DNA of 64,000 bases from CAMLLJ01 sp035759585 (GTDB lineage: Bacteria > Gemmatimonadota > Gemmatimonadetes > Gemmatimonadales > GWC2-71-9): positions 37,146 to 101,145 of the forward strand of contig DASTUP010000187.1 of assembly GCA_035759585.1 (NCBI GenBank), read 5' to 3'. Of this stretch, positions 25,781 to 34,730 are shown in pieces. Under the pieces are notes generated by a model. It was not told the origin of the DNA and did not search any database. It saw nothing but the letters and a program-made list of their open reading frames with translations. Both the position numbers and the translations under genes were made by a program. How positions within the stretch are numbered: the first letter of the stretch is position 1; each line of letters opens with the position of its first letter.

Positions 25781-25810
25781 CGCCGGCGGAGGGCCGGTGT
25801 GCGGGGACCG

Positions 25811-26965
25811 TCATGCATCGGGGGCATGAAGGGAGAGTAACCTCTCCGAGGAAGTGCGGAAACGGCGCTCGTCCAGGAGGCGGGAAATGGGCTGCCGGGG
25901 CACCGTCATCATGCCGTCGGGCCGCACCGTGAGCTTGATGACATCCGCATTGCGCCCGAACCAGCGCGCGCTGGGCTCGAGGTCGGACGGGAGGTCGAAT
26001 CCCGGAAGCGACGCCGCCGCGAGCGCCGCCTGGCTGCCGATTCCGGACTCGGGCATCGTTCCCGCCCAGAGGCGCACGCCGGCGGCCCGGGCTATGCGCC
26101 AGATGCGACACACCTCGGAGAGGCCGCCGACGCGGTGGACCTTCACGTTCCAGATCGTGGGACCGCCAAGCTCGAGAATCTGGCGGGCGGCGCGCGCGTC
26201 CCGGAGCGTCTCGTCCAGACAGATCGGGGTCACGAGCTCCCGGCCGAGCGTCGCGTGGCCGACCAGCTCGTCCGGGGGAAGTGGCTGCTCGATGTAGAGA
26301 AGGCCGAATCCGTCGAGTGTGCGGAGCGCGGCCTCGTCGCGCGGCCATTCGTAGGATCCGTTGGCGTCCACCGTCAGCGGGATGTCCGTGCCCTTCAGCA
26401 TGTCGGCCACCGCGGCGACCGGCTCGGCGTCCCAACCCGGCATGACCTTGATCTTCACGCGGCGATACCCTGCCACGGCAGCTTCCGCCACCTGCGCGCG
26501 CAGCGTTTCGATCGCGCGGTCGGGAGGGATGCCGAGCGCCACGCCGCAGGGCACGGCCGGAACGTGCGGGACACCGAGCGCGTCCGAAAGCACGTCCGCG
26601 ATCCCGCGACCTTCACGACGCGCAGCGAGGTCCCACGCGGCGGTCTCGAGTCCCGCACGGGCGAAGGGATTTCCGCGTATGCCCGCGCGCAGCGCGGTGT
26701 CGAGCGCTTCGATCGAAATGAACGATGGCCCGAGGACGCGCGGGAGCAGCACGTTCTCGAGCAGGTGCCGTGCCGAGCCCAGCGTCTCCTCCGAATAGAA
26801 CGGCAAGCCGAACGGAGGCGATTCGCCGTAGCCGACGTGTCCATCGGCATCGTGCAGCACGACGATGAGCGAGCGCCGCTCCGTCATGGTGCCGCCGGAG
26901 ATGATGAACGGCTCGGCGAGCGGAAGCGTGAGCTCGTACAACGCGACCTGCGCGATGCGGATCAC
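25811..26965 (-). CDS. Enolase-superfamily epimerase/racemase (MLE subgroup; NAAAR/OSBS-like)
   Basis: A 384-residue enzyme of the muconate-lactonizing subgroup. VKIKVMPG supplies the KxK catalytic pair; metal ligands come from TVDANGSY, IEQPL and CLDETL; WNVKVHRVGGLS holds the second-side Lys; GTMPESGIGSQA matches the GMxExGIG segment of N-acylamino-acid racemase/o-succinylbenzoate synthase. The dehydratase His of other subgroups is absent, so racemisation or epimerisation is favoured over sugar-acid dehydration. The GTG start overlaps the previous stop as GTGA. A MenC role is possible because the window has a MenA-like gene, but the catabolic operon context argues against it. Confidence 0.82.
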   Translation of the reverse strand: MIRIAQVALYELTLPLAEPFIISGGTMTERRSLIVVLHDADGHVGYGESPPFGLPFYSEETLGSARHLLENVLLPRVLGPSFISIEALDTALRAGIRGNPFARAGLETAAWDLAARREGRGIADVLSDALGVPHVPAVPCGVALGIPPDRAIETLRAQVAEAAVAGYRRVKIKVMPGWDAEPVAAVADMLKGTDIPLTVDANGSYEWPRDEAALRTLDGFGLLYIEQPLPPDELVGHATLGRELVTPICLDETLRDARAARQILELGGPTIWNVKVHRVGGLSEVCRIWRIARAAGVRLWAGTMPESGIGSQAALAAASLPGFDLPSDLEPSARWFGRNADVIKLTVRPDGMMTVPRQPISRLLDERRFRTSSERLLSLHAPDA

Positions 26966-28092
26966 GGGGCGCGTCCCACGAGGTCCCGGAAGCGCAGCTC
27001 GCCGCCGACCCGCGCAAGCTCGTCCCGCTGTTCGGCCGCCAGAAGCGCAGCAATGAGTCCGTCGGCGGGGTCGAAGACGAGCTTGTGGAGGGTGCGCACC
27101 GTGCGCGAGCCGTCCGACGCCGGATAGGCAGAGAGCGGAAGCTGGAACATCGTGTGCAGCTGCACGGATGAGCAGCCGGCCCTCGCATAGTCGGCGATCA
27201 GCGTGCCGGAGCAGCTGTTGCCGGTCCCGGAGAGGGGAACGCCGGGCCGCGCACGGCGAAGCACGCGAAGGTTCCGGTCGCTCAGCTCCCATCCGCCGTA
27301 CGCCGCGCCGACACCGGGATCCCAGAGTCGATTGAACGCAGTGACGGCATCAGCCGACTGACCCGCGCGCGCGAGCATTCGCACCTGGAACGCATCGTCG
27401 AAGCGCGCATTCATCAGTTTGAGCGCGACGCGCGCCCCACCCGGCGCGGCATCACGGATGCGGCCGGGAACCTCGTCGATCCACCGGAGGATCCGCTCCT
27501 GCTCGTCGGCGAGCGCGTCTCCGGCCAGGGTCGGCGAGAAATCCTTCTCGATGAGCAGGGGCGCGTCCCGCCACGCGCGGGCCAGCAGGCCGATCGTATG
27601 CTCGTACTCGCCACGCGAGAATTCCTCCTCGAGGCGGGGGAGGTGGAGCTTCACCGATGGCACCGTCAGCGGTCCGCCGGAACGGGCGAGGTCGCGCCCG
27701 AATTCGAGGAGTGCCAGGTACTCGCCAAGCGTTCCGTCCCATCCCCGCCCCTTCCAGGTGACGGTCCACCCTTCCCGCCCATCGAACTTCCGGCGCTCCA
27801 CCTTCATCTTCGTCTCGTGAATCGCCCAGGCAGCCATGGTCCGCGCGCCGCCGGCGTCCTCGCCGATGACGGTTTTCAGGACCACGAACGCGAGGCCTGC
27901 CTCCGCGTCGGCCTCGAGCTGCTCCGCCTTGAGCGAGAGCTGGCCCGAGGCCTTGCCGATCGGATGCGGAAGCCGCTGACCCAGGTATTCCGTGGCGAGA
28001 TCGATCCGGTATGCCTCGCGCACGTGATCGGCCCAGGCGCGGGGGAGCATGCGACCGAACCGCTCGAAATCAGCTGCCAGCTGCGCGTGCAT
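26962..28092 (-). CDS. Dihydroorotate-dehydrogenase-like FMN TIM-barrel protein
   Basis: A 376-residue protein with hallmarks of the dihydroorotate/dihydropyrimidine dehydrogenase family: LPHPIGKASGQLSLKAEQL, GLAFVVLKTVIGED near the N-terminus, VALKLMNARFDD, AVTAFNRLWDP in the core, and GTGNSCSGTLIADYARAGCS followed by VQLHTMFQLP at the end, the usual phosphate or FMN end of such barrels. It is unlikely to be the pyrimidine gene, as it sits in a catabolic operon between an epimerase (4-bp overlap) and an aldolase (23-bp overlap). It may reduce or oxidise a ring or lactam intermediate; this is inference. Confidence 0.72.
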   Translation of the reverse strand: MHAQLAADFERFGRMLPRAWADHVREAYRIDLATEYLGQRLPHPIGKASGQLSLKAEQLEADAEAGLAFVVLKTVIGEDAGGARTMAAWAIHETKMKVERRKFDGREGWTVTWKGRGWDGTLGEYLALLEFGRDLARSGGPLTVPSVKLHLPRLEEEFSRGEYEHTIGLLARAWRDAPLLIEKDFSPTLAGDALADEQERILRWIDEVPGRIRDAAPGGARVALKLMNARFDDAFQVRMLARAGQSADAVTAFNRLWDPGVGAAYGGWELSDRNLRVLRRARPGVPLSGTGNSCSGTLIADYARAGCSSVQLHTMFQLPLSAYPASDGSRTVRTLHKLVFDPADGLIAALLAAEQRDELARVGGELRFRDLVGRAP

Positions 28093-28948
28093 CGGCTACC
28101 GCACGGACAACGGCATCCCGCTCGCCGGCGGCGAGCTCGGGCCCCCAGGGATCGTCGCAGGCATCGCCCGGAATTGCCCCTTCCGCTGCCGCCGCCCAGA
28201 GCATCCGGCGGATATAGCCCTCCAGCGGCTCGACGAACGTTGCCTGCGCAAAGGCGTCGCAGCGCGCCGCGAGTGGCACGAAGTCGTTCCAGCGCCGGTC
28301 CCGCGCCGCCGCCAGAAGATCCGCCTGCATCTGCGTGAGCGCGGCGCCCATGCCGACGAGCGCCGCTTCAGCCCCCATGAGGAGGGAATAGCCGAGGAAG
28401 CGGTCTTCGCCGGTGATGAGCAGCTTGCCGGGATGCTGCTGCACGATCGAGGCGATGCGCTGATACGTCATCACCGAATCGAGCGTCGCGACCTTGATTC
28501 CCACCACGTTCGGCAGGTCGAGGAGCGCATGAAGCGTGACGTCGTCGTAATCCACGCCACCGGCTGAGGCATACAGGTAGAAGAGGATGACCGGGAGCTC
28601 CCGGCTGATGCGCGCGTGGTGCGCGACGGGATCGTCCCGCTCGGGATAGACCAGCAGCGCATCGGCGTGCCCGCGGCGCGCCTCGATGGCAGTGGTGAGG
28701 TCGTGCACTCCGGCCACGACGACGCGGTCGGGCAGCGCCTCGCGCCATGTCTCCAGCACCGCGCGTCGCTGGTCGGCGCTCAGGTGCCTGCCCCGGCCCG
28801 TGTGGGCCCAGATCGCAACGCCGGCTATTTGCTGTCTCGCCATCCACGTGGCGTAGGCCGACTGGGCGGTCGTGTTGAGCGTGGCGCCGGAGAACGGCAC
28901 CGGGACCGCGGGGATGAGCCCGCGGAGGCGTTCGGTGATGGCACTCAT
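28070..28948 (-). CDS. DapA/N-acetylneuraminate-lyase-family aldolase
   Basis: A 292-residue Schiff-base aldolase-like TIM barrel. The N-terminus PAVPVPFSG is typical. The Schiff-base Lys is in NVVGIKVATLD and the catalytic Tyr in LFYLYASAGG. The usual GTTGE/GSSGE carboxylate-binding loop is changed to AHTGRG, so the substrate probably differs from both dihydrodipicolinate and sialic acid. Such enzymes commonly split a 2-keto-3-deoxy acid into pyruvate and an aldehyde. It overlaps its neighbours on both sides (23 bp and 4 bp). Confidence 0.8.
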   Translation of the reverse strand: MSAITERLRGLIPAVPVPFSGATLNTTAQSAYATWMARQQIAGVAIWAHTGRGRHLSADQRRAVLETWREALPDRVVVAGVHDLTTAIEARRGHADALLVYPERDDPVAHHARISRELPVILFYLYASAGGVDYDDVTLHALLDLPNVVGIKVATLDSVMTYQRIASIVQQHPGKLLITGEDRFLGYSLLMGAEAALVGMGAALTQMQADLLAAARDRRWNDFVPLAARCDAFAQATFVEPLEGYIRRMLWAAAAEGAIPGDACDDPWGPELAAGERDAVVRAVADARAAGS

Positions 28949-29727
28949 CGCGATGGCCTGCGGCGGAGGGCGGAGGCGTTCCCTGATTCGATCGCGTCGC
29001 GAGCATCAGCCGGAATGGGGAGGAGATCGAGCTTTGCGATCGCATTCTCGGGAATCCGGAGCGGCTGCCCGGTCCCGAAGACGAAGCGCGCCGGGCCGAT
29101 CGTTTCCAGCAGCGTCTCGAGATGATCCTCCGGCGGCCCCCAGATCCAGGTGATGTCCCACCAGATACGCGCCGCTTCCGCGGGCGTCGCGCCGAAATGC
29201 ACTTCCTCGATGAACGCCCGCTCGGCATGCGTGACGAGCAGCCGCACTGCGGGATCGGCCCGGATCAGCGACCGAACCGCCCAGGGAGGAAGCTCGTCCG
29301 CACGGTCGTTCGGATGCCGCTGGCGGCCATCCTCGAGCCGCACCGTGAGCATGAGGGGAATGCCGGCTGATCCGCACGCCCTGGCGAGCGAGGCCATGGC
29401 ATCGCCGTGCGGGTCGAGCCCATACCAGGTCGGGTCGGCACGCACGACAGGGACGCCCTGCCGCGCCGCGCGGTCGAGCTCGGCTTCCCAGTCCGGGAGC
29501 CCGGGATGAATTGCGGGCACCGGCGCGAGCCGATCATTGCCTGCGGCAATGTCGTAGAGCCAGGTGTTTCCTTCCATCGGATCGCGCCAGAAGAACGATG
29601 GGAGATGACTGACCCACGCCTGGTCGATGCCGGTGCGCGCCATCGCCGCGAGGACCGCATCCGTCGAGGAGCCGGGCACCCGCCGCCAGGGATACGCGCC
29701 GAGAAAGGCGGAGACATCGATGCGCAA
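28945..29727 (-). CDS. Amidohydrolase-like TIM-barrel protein
   Basis: A 260-residue protein that resembles amidohydrolase family 2 in its closing part (GPARFVFGTGQPLRIPENAI, then a helical end). The classical N-terminal HxH metal motif is missing: it begins MRIDVSAFLGAYPWRRV, with only VSHLPSFFW and LLVTHAERAF as later His sites. It may therefore be a non-metal or altered member. It starts with TTG directly after the stop of a second amidohydrolase-like gene, and overlaps the aldolase start by 4 bp. Hydrolysis or decarboxylation of a pathway intermediate is inferred from family only. Confidence 0.68.
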   Translation of the reverse strand: MRIDVSAFLGAYPWRRVPGSSTDAVLAAMARTGIDQAWVSHLPSFFWRDPMEGNTWLYDIAAGNDRLAPVPAIHPGLPDWEAELDRAARQGVPVVRADPTWYGLDPHGDAMASLARACGSAGIPLMLTVRLEDGRQRHPNDRADELPPWAVRSLIRADPAVRLLVTHAERAFIEEVHFGATPAEAARIWWDITWIWGPPEDHLETLLETIGPARFVFGTGQPLRIPENAIAKLDLLPIPADARDAIESGNASALRRRPSR

Positions 29728-30528
29728 TCAGGCCTCCGGGAAGGAGCCGACGGGAAAGATGCGGCGCGCATTGCCCGAGCGGACCAGCTCCAGGTCGGCG
29801 CCGGGGAGGAGATGCTCGAGATAGCGCAGCTTGGCCCAGCCGGTGTCGATCGTGAGATCGCAGCCCCAGAGGAGCCGCTCGGCGCCGACGGCCGCGAGGC
29901 ACGCCTCCAGCATTCCTCCGTCCACGCCGCTTCCGGAGAGATCCACGTACACGTTCCGGGCCCCGCGCACGGCACGCAGTGAATGCAGCCAGTCTCCACC
30001 CCCGCCGATGTGCGCGAGAATGAACGAGACACCGGCGTGCCGCCGCGCGAGCGTCACCAGCTCGATCGCATCGGACGCTTCCTGGCCGGGGAAGTCCCGT
30101 CGCCGGTGCTGCCAGATGTGCTGCAGAATGGGGAGGCGGTAGTGCGCGGCGCGCTCGCAGATCGGATCGAGCAGCGGATCGTCGGCGCGCCGGCTCGCCG
30201 CGAGCTTCACGCCGATCATTCCCCCGGCCCGGCCGCGGTCGATCTCCTCGAGGGCGTGCGCCGTGAAGTTCGGGTTGACCAGCGCATAACCACGGACCCG
30301 ATGCGGATGCTCCGCCGCGATTTGCCGCTGCACCTCGTTGGCGAGCGTCACGTCCGCTGGCGACGGGAAATAGATCGGCGACCGGAGGCCCCAGGTGCCG
30401 AGCACCGAGGCCACGTGCCAGGTTATCCCGGCGCGCTCGCCCGCCCGAAGGCGGCTCGCGTTCCGCTCACGCCAGTCCTTCCGCGGCGTGCGCTCGTGGA
30501 GAAAATGGGCATGGACGTCGATGAGCAC
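29728..30528 (-). CDS. Amidohydrolase family 2 (lactonase/decarboxylase-like) protein
   Basis: A 266-residue metal-dependent hydrolase-like TIM barrel. It starts LIDVHAHFLHERTPR, giving the HxH metal pair, then LPILQHIWQHRR and VSFILAHIGGGGDWL provide further His ligands, and LLWGCDLTIDTGW gives the terminal Asp. This is the amidohydrolase_2 pattern found in sugar lactonases and aromatic decarboxylases. A GTG start was chosen because the HxH motif follows at once; the longer open frame crosses the intergenic region. The next gene begins at the base after its stop. Confidence 0.8.
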   Translation of the reverse strand: MLIDVHAHFLHERTPRKDWRERNASRLRAGERAGITWHVASVLGTWGLRSPIYFPSPADVTLANEVQRQIAAEHPHRVRGYALVNPNFTAHALEEIDRGRAGGMIGVKLAASRRADDPLLDPICERAAHYRLPILQHIWQHRRRDFPGQEASDAIELVTLARRHAGVSFILAHIGGGGDWLHSLRAVRGARNVYVDLSGSGVDGGMLEACLAAVGAERLLWGCDLTIDTGWAKLRYLEHLLPGADLELVRSGNARRIFPVGSFPEA

Positions 30529-30614
30529 TCTGGAAGATGGAAAGGCCGGGGCGGGAAGTCGAGGCAAACGGATTGCCGGCGCCGCCGCGGCCCAGCAGTC
30601 CGCACCGCCGATGA

Positions 30615-30812
30615 ACCGCCGCCGCCTATCTCGAGGCGACGAAAGCCGAGACCGCGTCGGGCGATGCGGGCGAGCATGCGCGCGCGACGTGCACACTCGA
30701 GGCCCGCTTCGCGAAGCTCGAGACCGATCCGGCATTCCTCCTCACGACTGAGCAGCAGCCGAATACGAAGCCTGGAAGGAAGCCGAAGTGGCAAGCATAC
30801 GGAGGAGAATGA
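30615..30812 (+). pseudogene. Possible gene remnant in a 303-bp gap
   Basis: The gap 30529-30831 interrupts the otherwise tight operon. On the plus strand 65 codons run open from 30615 to a TGA with strong codon-position bias (peptide includes YLEATKAETASGDAGEHA and PGRKPKWQAYGGE). There is no start codon: a TGA stands directly upstream. I take it as a possible fragment of a lost gene, but chance in high-G+C DNA cannot be excluded. Nothing else is seen in the gap. Confidence 0.22.
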
Positions 30813-30831
30813 TGGGGCGACGGCCGTAGGC

Positions 30832-32019
30832 TCAGCGTTTTCCGGCGGGGTCCCTTGCCAGCGCGCGCAGGACCTCGTCGAGGACGTCGAGCGTTTCCGC
30901 CACGATTCGTTCGTCGTGCGCGAGTGACACGAAGTCGTACGCCGTGCGCTTGAGCAGCACGCCTCGGCGCGCGCACCCTGCGGCCACGGCGGCGGAGGCC
31001 TGGTCATCGCGCATCTGGAGGAAGCACATCTCGGGAATCCCGGCCGCGCCCTTCACCAGCGCCGGATGCAGTTCCGCCGCGCGGCGGAAGCCGTCGAGCA
31101 GCACGTTCCCCACGCGCCCGATATGCTGGGGAACCCGCTCCCGGGCGAGCACGCCGAAGGTGGCGCGGCAGGCGGCGAGCGAAACGAATTCCGTCGCCAG
31201 CGTCGAGCTGATCCAGGTATGGAGTGCTGCGCCCATCAGGTCCGCCCGGCCCCCTACCGCTGCGATCGGGAATCCGTTCCCGATGGCCTTCCCCATGACG
31301 ACGAGATCGGGCCGGACACCCCATCGTTCCACCGCTCCGCCGAGTGCGATGCGGCCGATCGTCTTGATCTCGTCGAAGATCAGGACGGCACCGGTGCGTT
31401 CTGTCTCCGTGCGGAGGATCCTGAGCCATTCCGGATCCGGTGGCGCCGCGATGACGGGCTCGATGATCACGGCGGCGAGACGCGCGTCCATGCCACGCAC
31501 CAGCTCGACCGCGCGCTCCATGTCGTTGAAGGGGAGCTCCGCAAAGTCGCCGCTCACGGCACCGGGAACGCCGCGCGTGCCGTGCGGCTGGCACCAGTCG
31601 AGCCATCCGTGGTAGCCGCAACCGAGCACGAATTCACGCCCCGTGTGCGCGCGGGCAAGCCGCACGGCTGCCGCTGCGGCCTCGGCGCCGGTCTTGAGGA
31701 ACCTCACCTGCTCGATCCACGGCAGGTGCTGAGCGATCGTCTCGGCTACTTCCTCCTCGAGCACAGGCGGGAGCGGGCCGACGACGCCGTCCCCGACCGC
31801 TTCACAGGCGGCGTCCGTCACCTCGGGATGCGCGTAACCGAGCGCGACGGCGCCGAGTCCCATGACATAGTCGACGTAGGCGCGGCCGGAGTCGTCCTCG
31901 ACCTGGCAGCCGCGCGAGCGGACCATCCGGAGCGGAAGTCCCCGTTCGCCCGCGTGCGCGCCGAAGACCGCGTCGGGTCGCTTGCTGCCGGTGGACGTGA
32001 CACCCGGAATGCGGCTCAT
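30832..32019 (-). CDS. Class III aminotransferase / glutamate-1-semialdehyde-aminomutase-like protein
   Basis: A 395-residue PLP enzyme. YVDYVMGLGAVALGYAHPEV, FLKTGAEAAAAAVRLARAHTG, YHGWLDW, LIFDEIKT and MGKAIGNGFPIAAVGG (with the PLP-binding Lys) follow the class III aminotransferase order and most resemble the HemL-like group. As it is in a catabolic run and lacks heme-gene neighbours, an amino-sugar or amino-acid aminotransferase is more likely than HemL. The ATG at 32019 overlaps the heparinase-like stop by 4 bp; the frame above it lies inside that gene. Confidence 0.85.
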   Translation of the reverse strand: MSRIPGVTSTGSKRPDAVFGAHAGERGLPLRMVRSRGCQVEDDSGRAYVDYVMGLGAVALGYAHPEVTDAACEAVGDGVVGPLPPVLEEEVAETIAQHLPWIEQVRFLKTGAEAAAAAVRLARAHTGREFVLGCGYHGWLDWCQPHGTRGVPGAVSGDFAELPFNDMERAVELVRGMDARLAAVIIEPVIAAPPDPEWLRILRTETERTGAVLIFDEIKTIGRIALGGAVERWGVRPDLVVMGKAIGNGFPIAAVGGRADLMGAALHTWISSTLATEFVSLAACRATFGVLARERVPQHIGRVGNVLLDGFRRAAELHPALVKGAAGIPEMCFLQMRDDQASAAVAAGCARRGVLLKRTAYDFVSLAHDERIVAETLDVLDEVLRALARDPAGKR

Positions 32020-34730
32020 GCGAGCTCGAGCACGCCGAACCGCTCGGGCGCCTGGCGGTCTCCCCGCAGCCAGACCCAGCCACCGCCTCCGGTCCATACG
32101 AGCTGGCCGGCCCGGCGCTCGCGCCCGCTTCGCATTTCGTTCACGAGGAGGTCAAAGTCGACGATTCCGAGGTCACGCACCTCGTCCCAGAACGGAGGCG
32201 AGAGCGCGAGCGTGATGCGATAGCCGGTTGCAGTCCCGCTCCACCCCGCCCGTACGTCGTCGGGACTCCCGGCGGTATCCGACACGGGGCTCACGCGCAC
32301 GCCTCCTCCGACCTCAGGCACCGCAAGCACGCCCCACGCCGGCCCGCCGGCCGCGCGCAGGTACACCTGGATGCCGTCGGAGTGAATGTCGTCGACCTCG
32401 TTGTCGAACCGGAGCGGCGGAGCGGCGGCGGGACGAAAGGCGGGGTCCGCCTTGACGACGTCGACCGCGACGTAAAGCGCGTCCTCGTCCCAGAGCAGCC
32501 GCGCCGACGCGCTGAACTCCTCGAGCCCCGCGTACGGCTCCTCGCTGCGGCGATACTGGTCGTCGTGATCGAGATGGATCATGGCCGAGCCGGCGAAATC
32601 GGCATCCGATCCATCGACGGCCGGCGCGTGAGCGGCGAACGGAACCGTCGCATGTTCCCGCAGCGCGCGCTGGCGCGTGATCAGGGGCTCGAACTCGCGT
32701 TCAGGTGCGCGAATGCCGCCGAGGCGAACCGAGCCGGCGGCGCTGCGAATATCCCACCCTTCGAGGAGCGCGGAGTGGACATCGGTGCCGGCCTCCGTAT
32801 CGACTTCAATCGAGGTGCCACTTACGCGGATCCCACGAATGGCATCTGCGCGAAAGCCGATCACGGCCACGAGCTGCGCGCCCGGCGCGCGAACCCGCTC
32901 CAGCAGGAAGGTTCTCCTGGAGTGCCCGCCGGGAACGGGGGGACATTCGCCGCGAAGGAGCGCCGCGCCCGGGGCGAAGTGGAGCGTCAGGGTCCGGCCG
33001 TCGCGCTCGCCGCGCACAGCGAGCGGCCCGCTCGCCGACGGGACGAAACGCTCGACGCTCGAGACGAACGAGCTCTCGATCGCATCGGGCACCCAGGCGC
33101 CGGGCGAAACGACGTCGGCGCGATCGAGGTGCCACGGGAGCTCGAGGGTCCGCTCGCCCTCCGCATTCAGCTCGAGCACGTCGATGACGTAATCCGGGCC
33201 CGACACGGCGGTACGCGTGACCGGTCCCCAGGTGCCGCGAACCCAGGACCAGTCCTCGCCCGCCTGGAAGGCGGTGCAGCTCGCGTCGCCGCCGGGCTGT
33301 GAAGTGCCGTCGAGCAGCGGTGCGTTGTGCGCGAGCGTGGACCGGTACCAGAAGAGATCACCCGAGACGTAGGAGCCGGTTCCGAAATCGGGAAGCCAGT
33401 GAACGCCTCCGGCGTGGATCGAAAGGTGGAGGCGGTCGGGGTGGCCGTGCCCGCCAGTCCAGTCGCCGCACTCGAGACTCACGTACCGGTCGCCGCGGCG
33501 CAGCACGGCCAGGCCGGCATACGGCAGGAACGCACTCACCGCGCGCACTTCTCCGCCTTCCGGCAGCGCGGGCGTCATCTCGAGGAGCGCATTCCACGAA
33601 AGATCCGCACGGGTACGCCGGGCGCGAGCCGGAAGGCCCGCCTCATAGAGCCACGAATCGAAGGCGTTCGCCGCCGGGGCCGGCGCGGCGTAGAGCGACC
33701 TGATCCACCCGCCGACATCGACGAGCGCTTCGCCCGATTCGCTCATGATCCCGAGTCCCCGCTCCCACAGCTCGATGTACATCGGCTGAGCGAGCGAGAC
33801 CGCAAAGCGGGAATCCTTGCGCGCCGGAAACGTCAGGTCGGGCAACGCCGTGCGGATCGGTGCCCGGAGCGCCGCGGCGATCCGCCCGGCGAGCTCGGGA
33901 TCACCGAGGGGATCGACGCCGGCGGAGCGCGCCCAGCGCAGCCCGGTGAGCGCGCCCTGCAGCGCAAAGAGGTGGTAATTCTCGCCTTCGTGCCACGTGC
34001 CGTCGCTCGCAAAGCCATGCGCGAAATGGGCGAGCAGGCCCGACTCGCTCTCGATGGCACGTCCCGCCAGCTCTTCGTCCTCGAACCAGACGCCGATCGC
34101 CGCGAGCGCTGCGTTGTGCCAGGTCTGCCGGTTGGAGAATCCTTCATTGAACTCTCCGATGATGGCCGCCGCTTCGTCCGCCACCGAGGACACGACCTCG
34201 ATCGTTCCCTCCCCGAGTCGCCCGCTCTCCCGGAGCAGGACGGCAGCGGCGAGGTAATTCGTGATCCAGATCGACTCGAGATAGGTGGAGAAGAAGAGGT
34301 GGGACGGACCGAGGACGTTGTCCAGATTCGGCAGCGAGGCATAGTGCGCATAGGCCGCGAGGATGTCGTCCGCACGGGCGGAGGCCGCCTCGTCCGGCGC
34401 CATGACCCCGATGGCCGCAAGCTCGGCAGCCTGCTCGGCCAGCCACAGGTGCTGGAAGCGGGCCCAGTGCCGGTTGTGCCGCTCACCGGAAAACGTGCGG
34501 CGGCACTGCGGGCACAGATGATCCGCCGGCGCCCACGGATCGAAGAGCAGCTGCGTGCCATCCTCGGGGCAGACACCGCCGTCCTGCGAGAGCAGCGCCT
34601 TGACCTGCGGCACGTGCGGCATTTCCAGGACGGTGCGGGCGCCTCGCCGCTGCATGGCGGCGAGGAGCGATTCGAGATCGGCGTTTCCCGCAACCATCGC
34701 TGCCCGCGTTTCCAGCTCTTCCGTCGTCAC
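32016..34730 (-). CDS. Heparinase II/III-like protein with zinc-ribbon-like start and CBM9-like end
   Basis: A 904-residue protein. The N-terminus has a cysteine cluster VCPEDGTQLL ... LCPQCRRTF (Cys54, Cys73, Cys76). A helical alginate-lyase/heparinase-like toroid follows (THNLANYL-type helices such as NRQTWHNAALAAIGVW and DGTWHEGENYHLFALQGAL). Then comes the heparinase II/III beta domain with GDWTGGHGHPDRLHLSIHAG and LAHNAPLLDG. The last 200 residues (LLWDEDALYVAVDVVKAD) resemble a family-9 carbohydrate-binding/DOMON-type module. No signal peptide is visible from this GTG start, which overlaps the kinase stop as GTGA. It probably cleaves an acidic or amino polysaccharide fragment by elimination. 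Confidence 0.8.
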   Translation of the reverse strand: MTTEELETRAAMVAGNADLESLLAAMQRRGARTVLEMPHVPQVKALLSQDGGVCPEDGTQLLFDPWAPADHLCPQCRRTFSGERHNRHWARFQHLWLAEQAAELAAIGVMAPDEAASARADDILAAYAHYASLPNLDNVLGPSHLFFSTYLESIWITNYLAAAVLLRESGRLGEGTIEVVSSVADEAAAIIGEFNEGFSNRQTWHNAALAAIGVWFEDEELAGRAIESESGLLAHFAHGFASDGTWHEGENYHLFALQGALTGLRWARSAGVDPLGDPELAGRIAAALRAPIRTALPDLTFPARKDSRFAVSLAQPMYIELWERGLGIMSESGEALVDVGGWIRSLYAAPAPAANAFDSWLYEAGLPARARRTRADLSWNALLEMTPALPEGGEVRAVSAFLPYAGLAVLRRGDRYVSLECGDWTGGHGHPDRLHLSIHAGGVHWLPDFGTGSYVSGDLFWYRSTLAHNAPLLDGTSQPGGDASCTAFQAGEDWSWVRGTWGPVTRTAVSGPDYVIDVLELNAEGERTLELPWHLDRADVVSPGAWVPDAIESSFVSSVERFVPSASGPLAVRGERDGRTLTLHFAPGAALLRGECPPVPGGHSRRTFLLERVRAPGAQLVAVIGFRADAIRGIRVSGTSIEVDTEAGTDVHSALLEGWDIRSAAGSVRLGGIRAPEREFEPLITRQRALREHATVPFAAHAPAVDGSDADFAGSAMIHLDHDDQYRRSEEPYAGLEEFSASARLLWDEDALYVAVDVVKADPAFRPAAAPPLRFDNEVDDIHSDGIQVYLRAAGGPAWGVLAVPEVGGGVRVSPVSDTAGSPDDVRAGWSGTATGYRITLALSPPFWDEVRDLGIVDFDLLVNEMRSGRERRAGQLVWTGGGGWVWLRGDRQAPERFGVLELA

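Noticed and set aside
25811..26965. MenC (o-succinylbenzoate synthase) of menaquinone synthesis
   Set aside because: Motifs allow it, but the gene is locked into a catabolic operon with no other men genes; the promiscuous NAAAR/OSBS family is a safer call.
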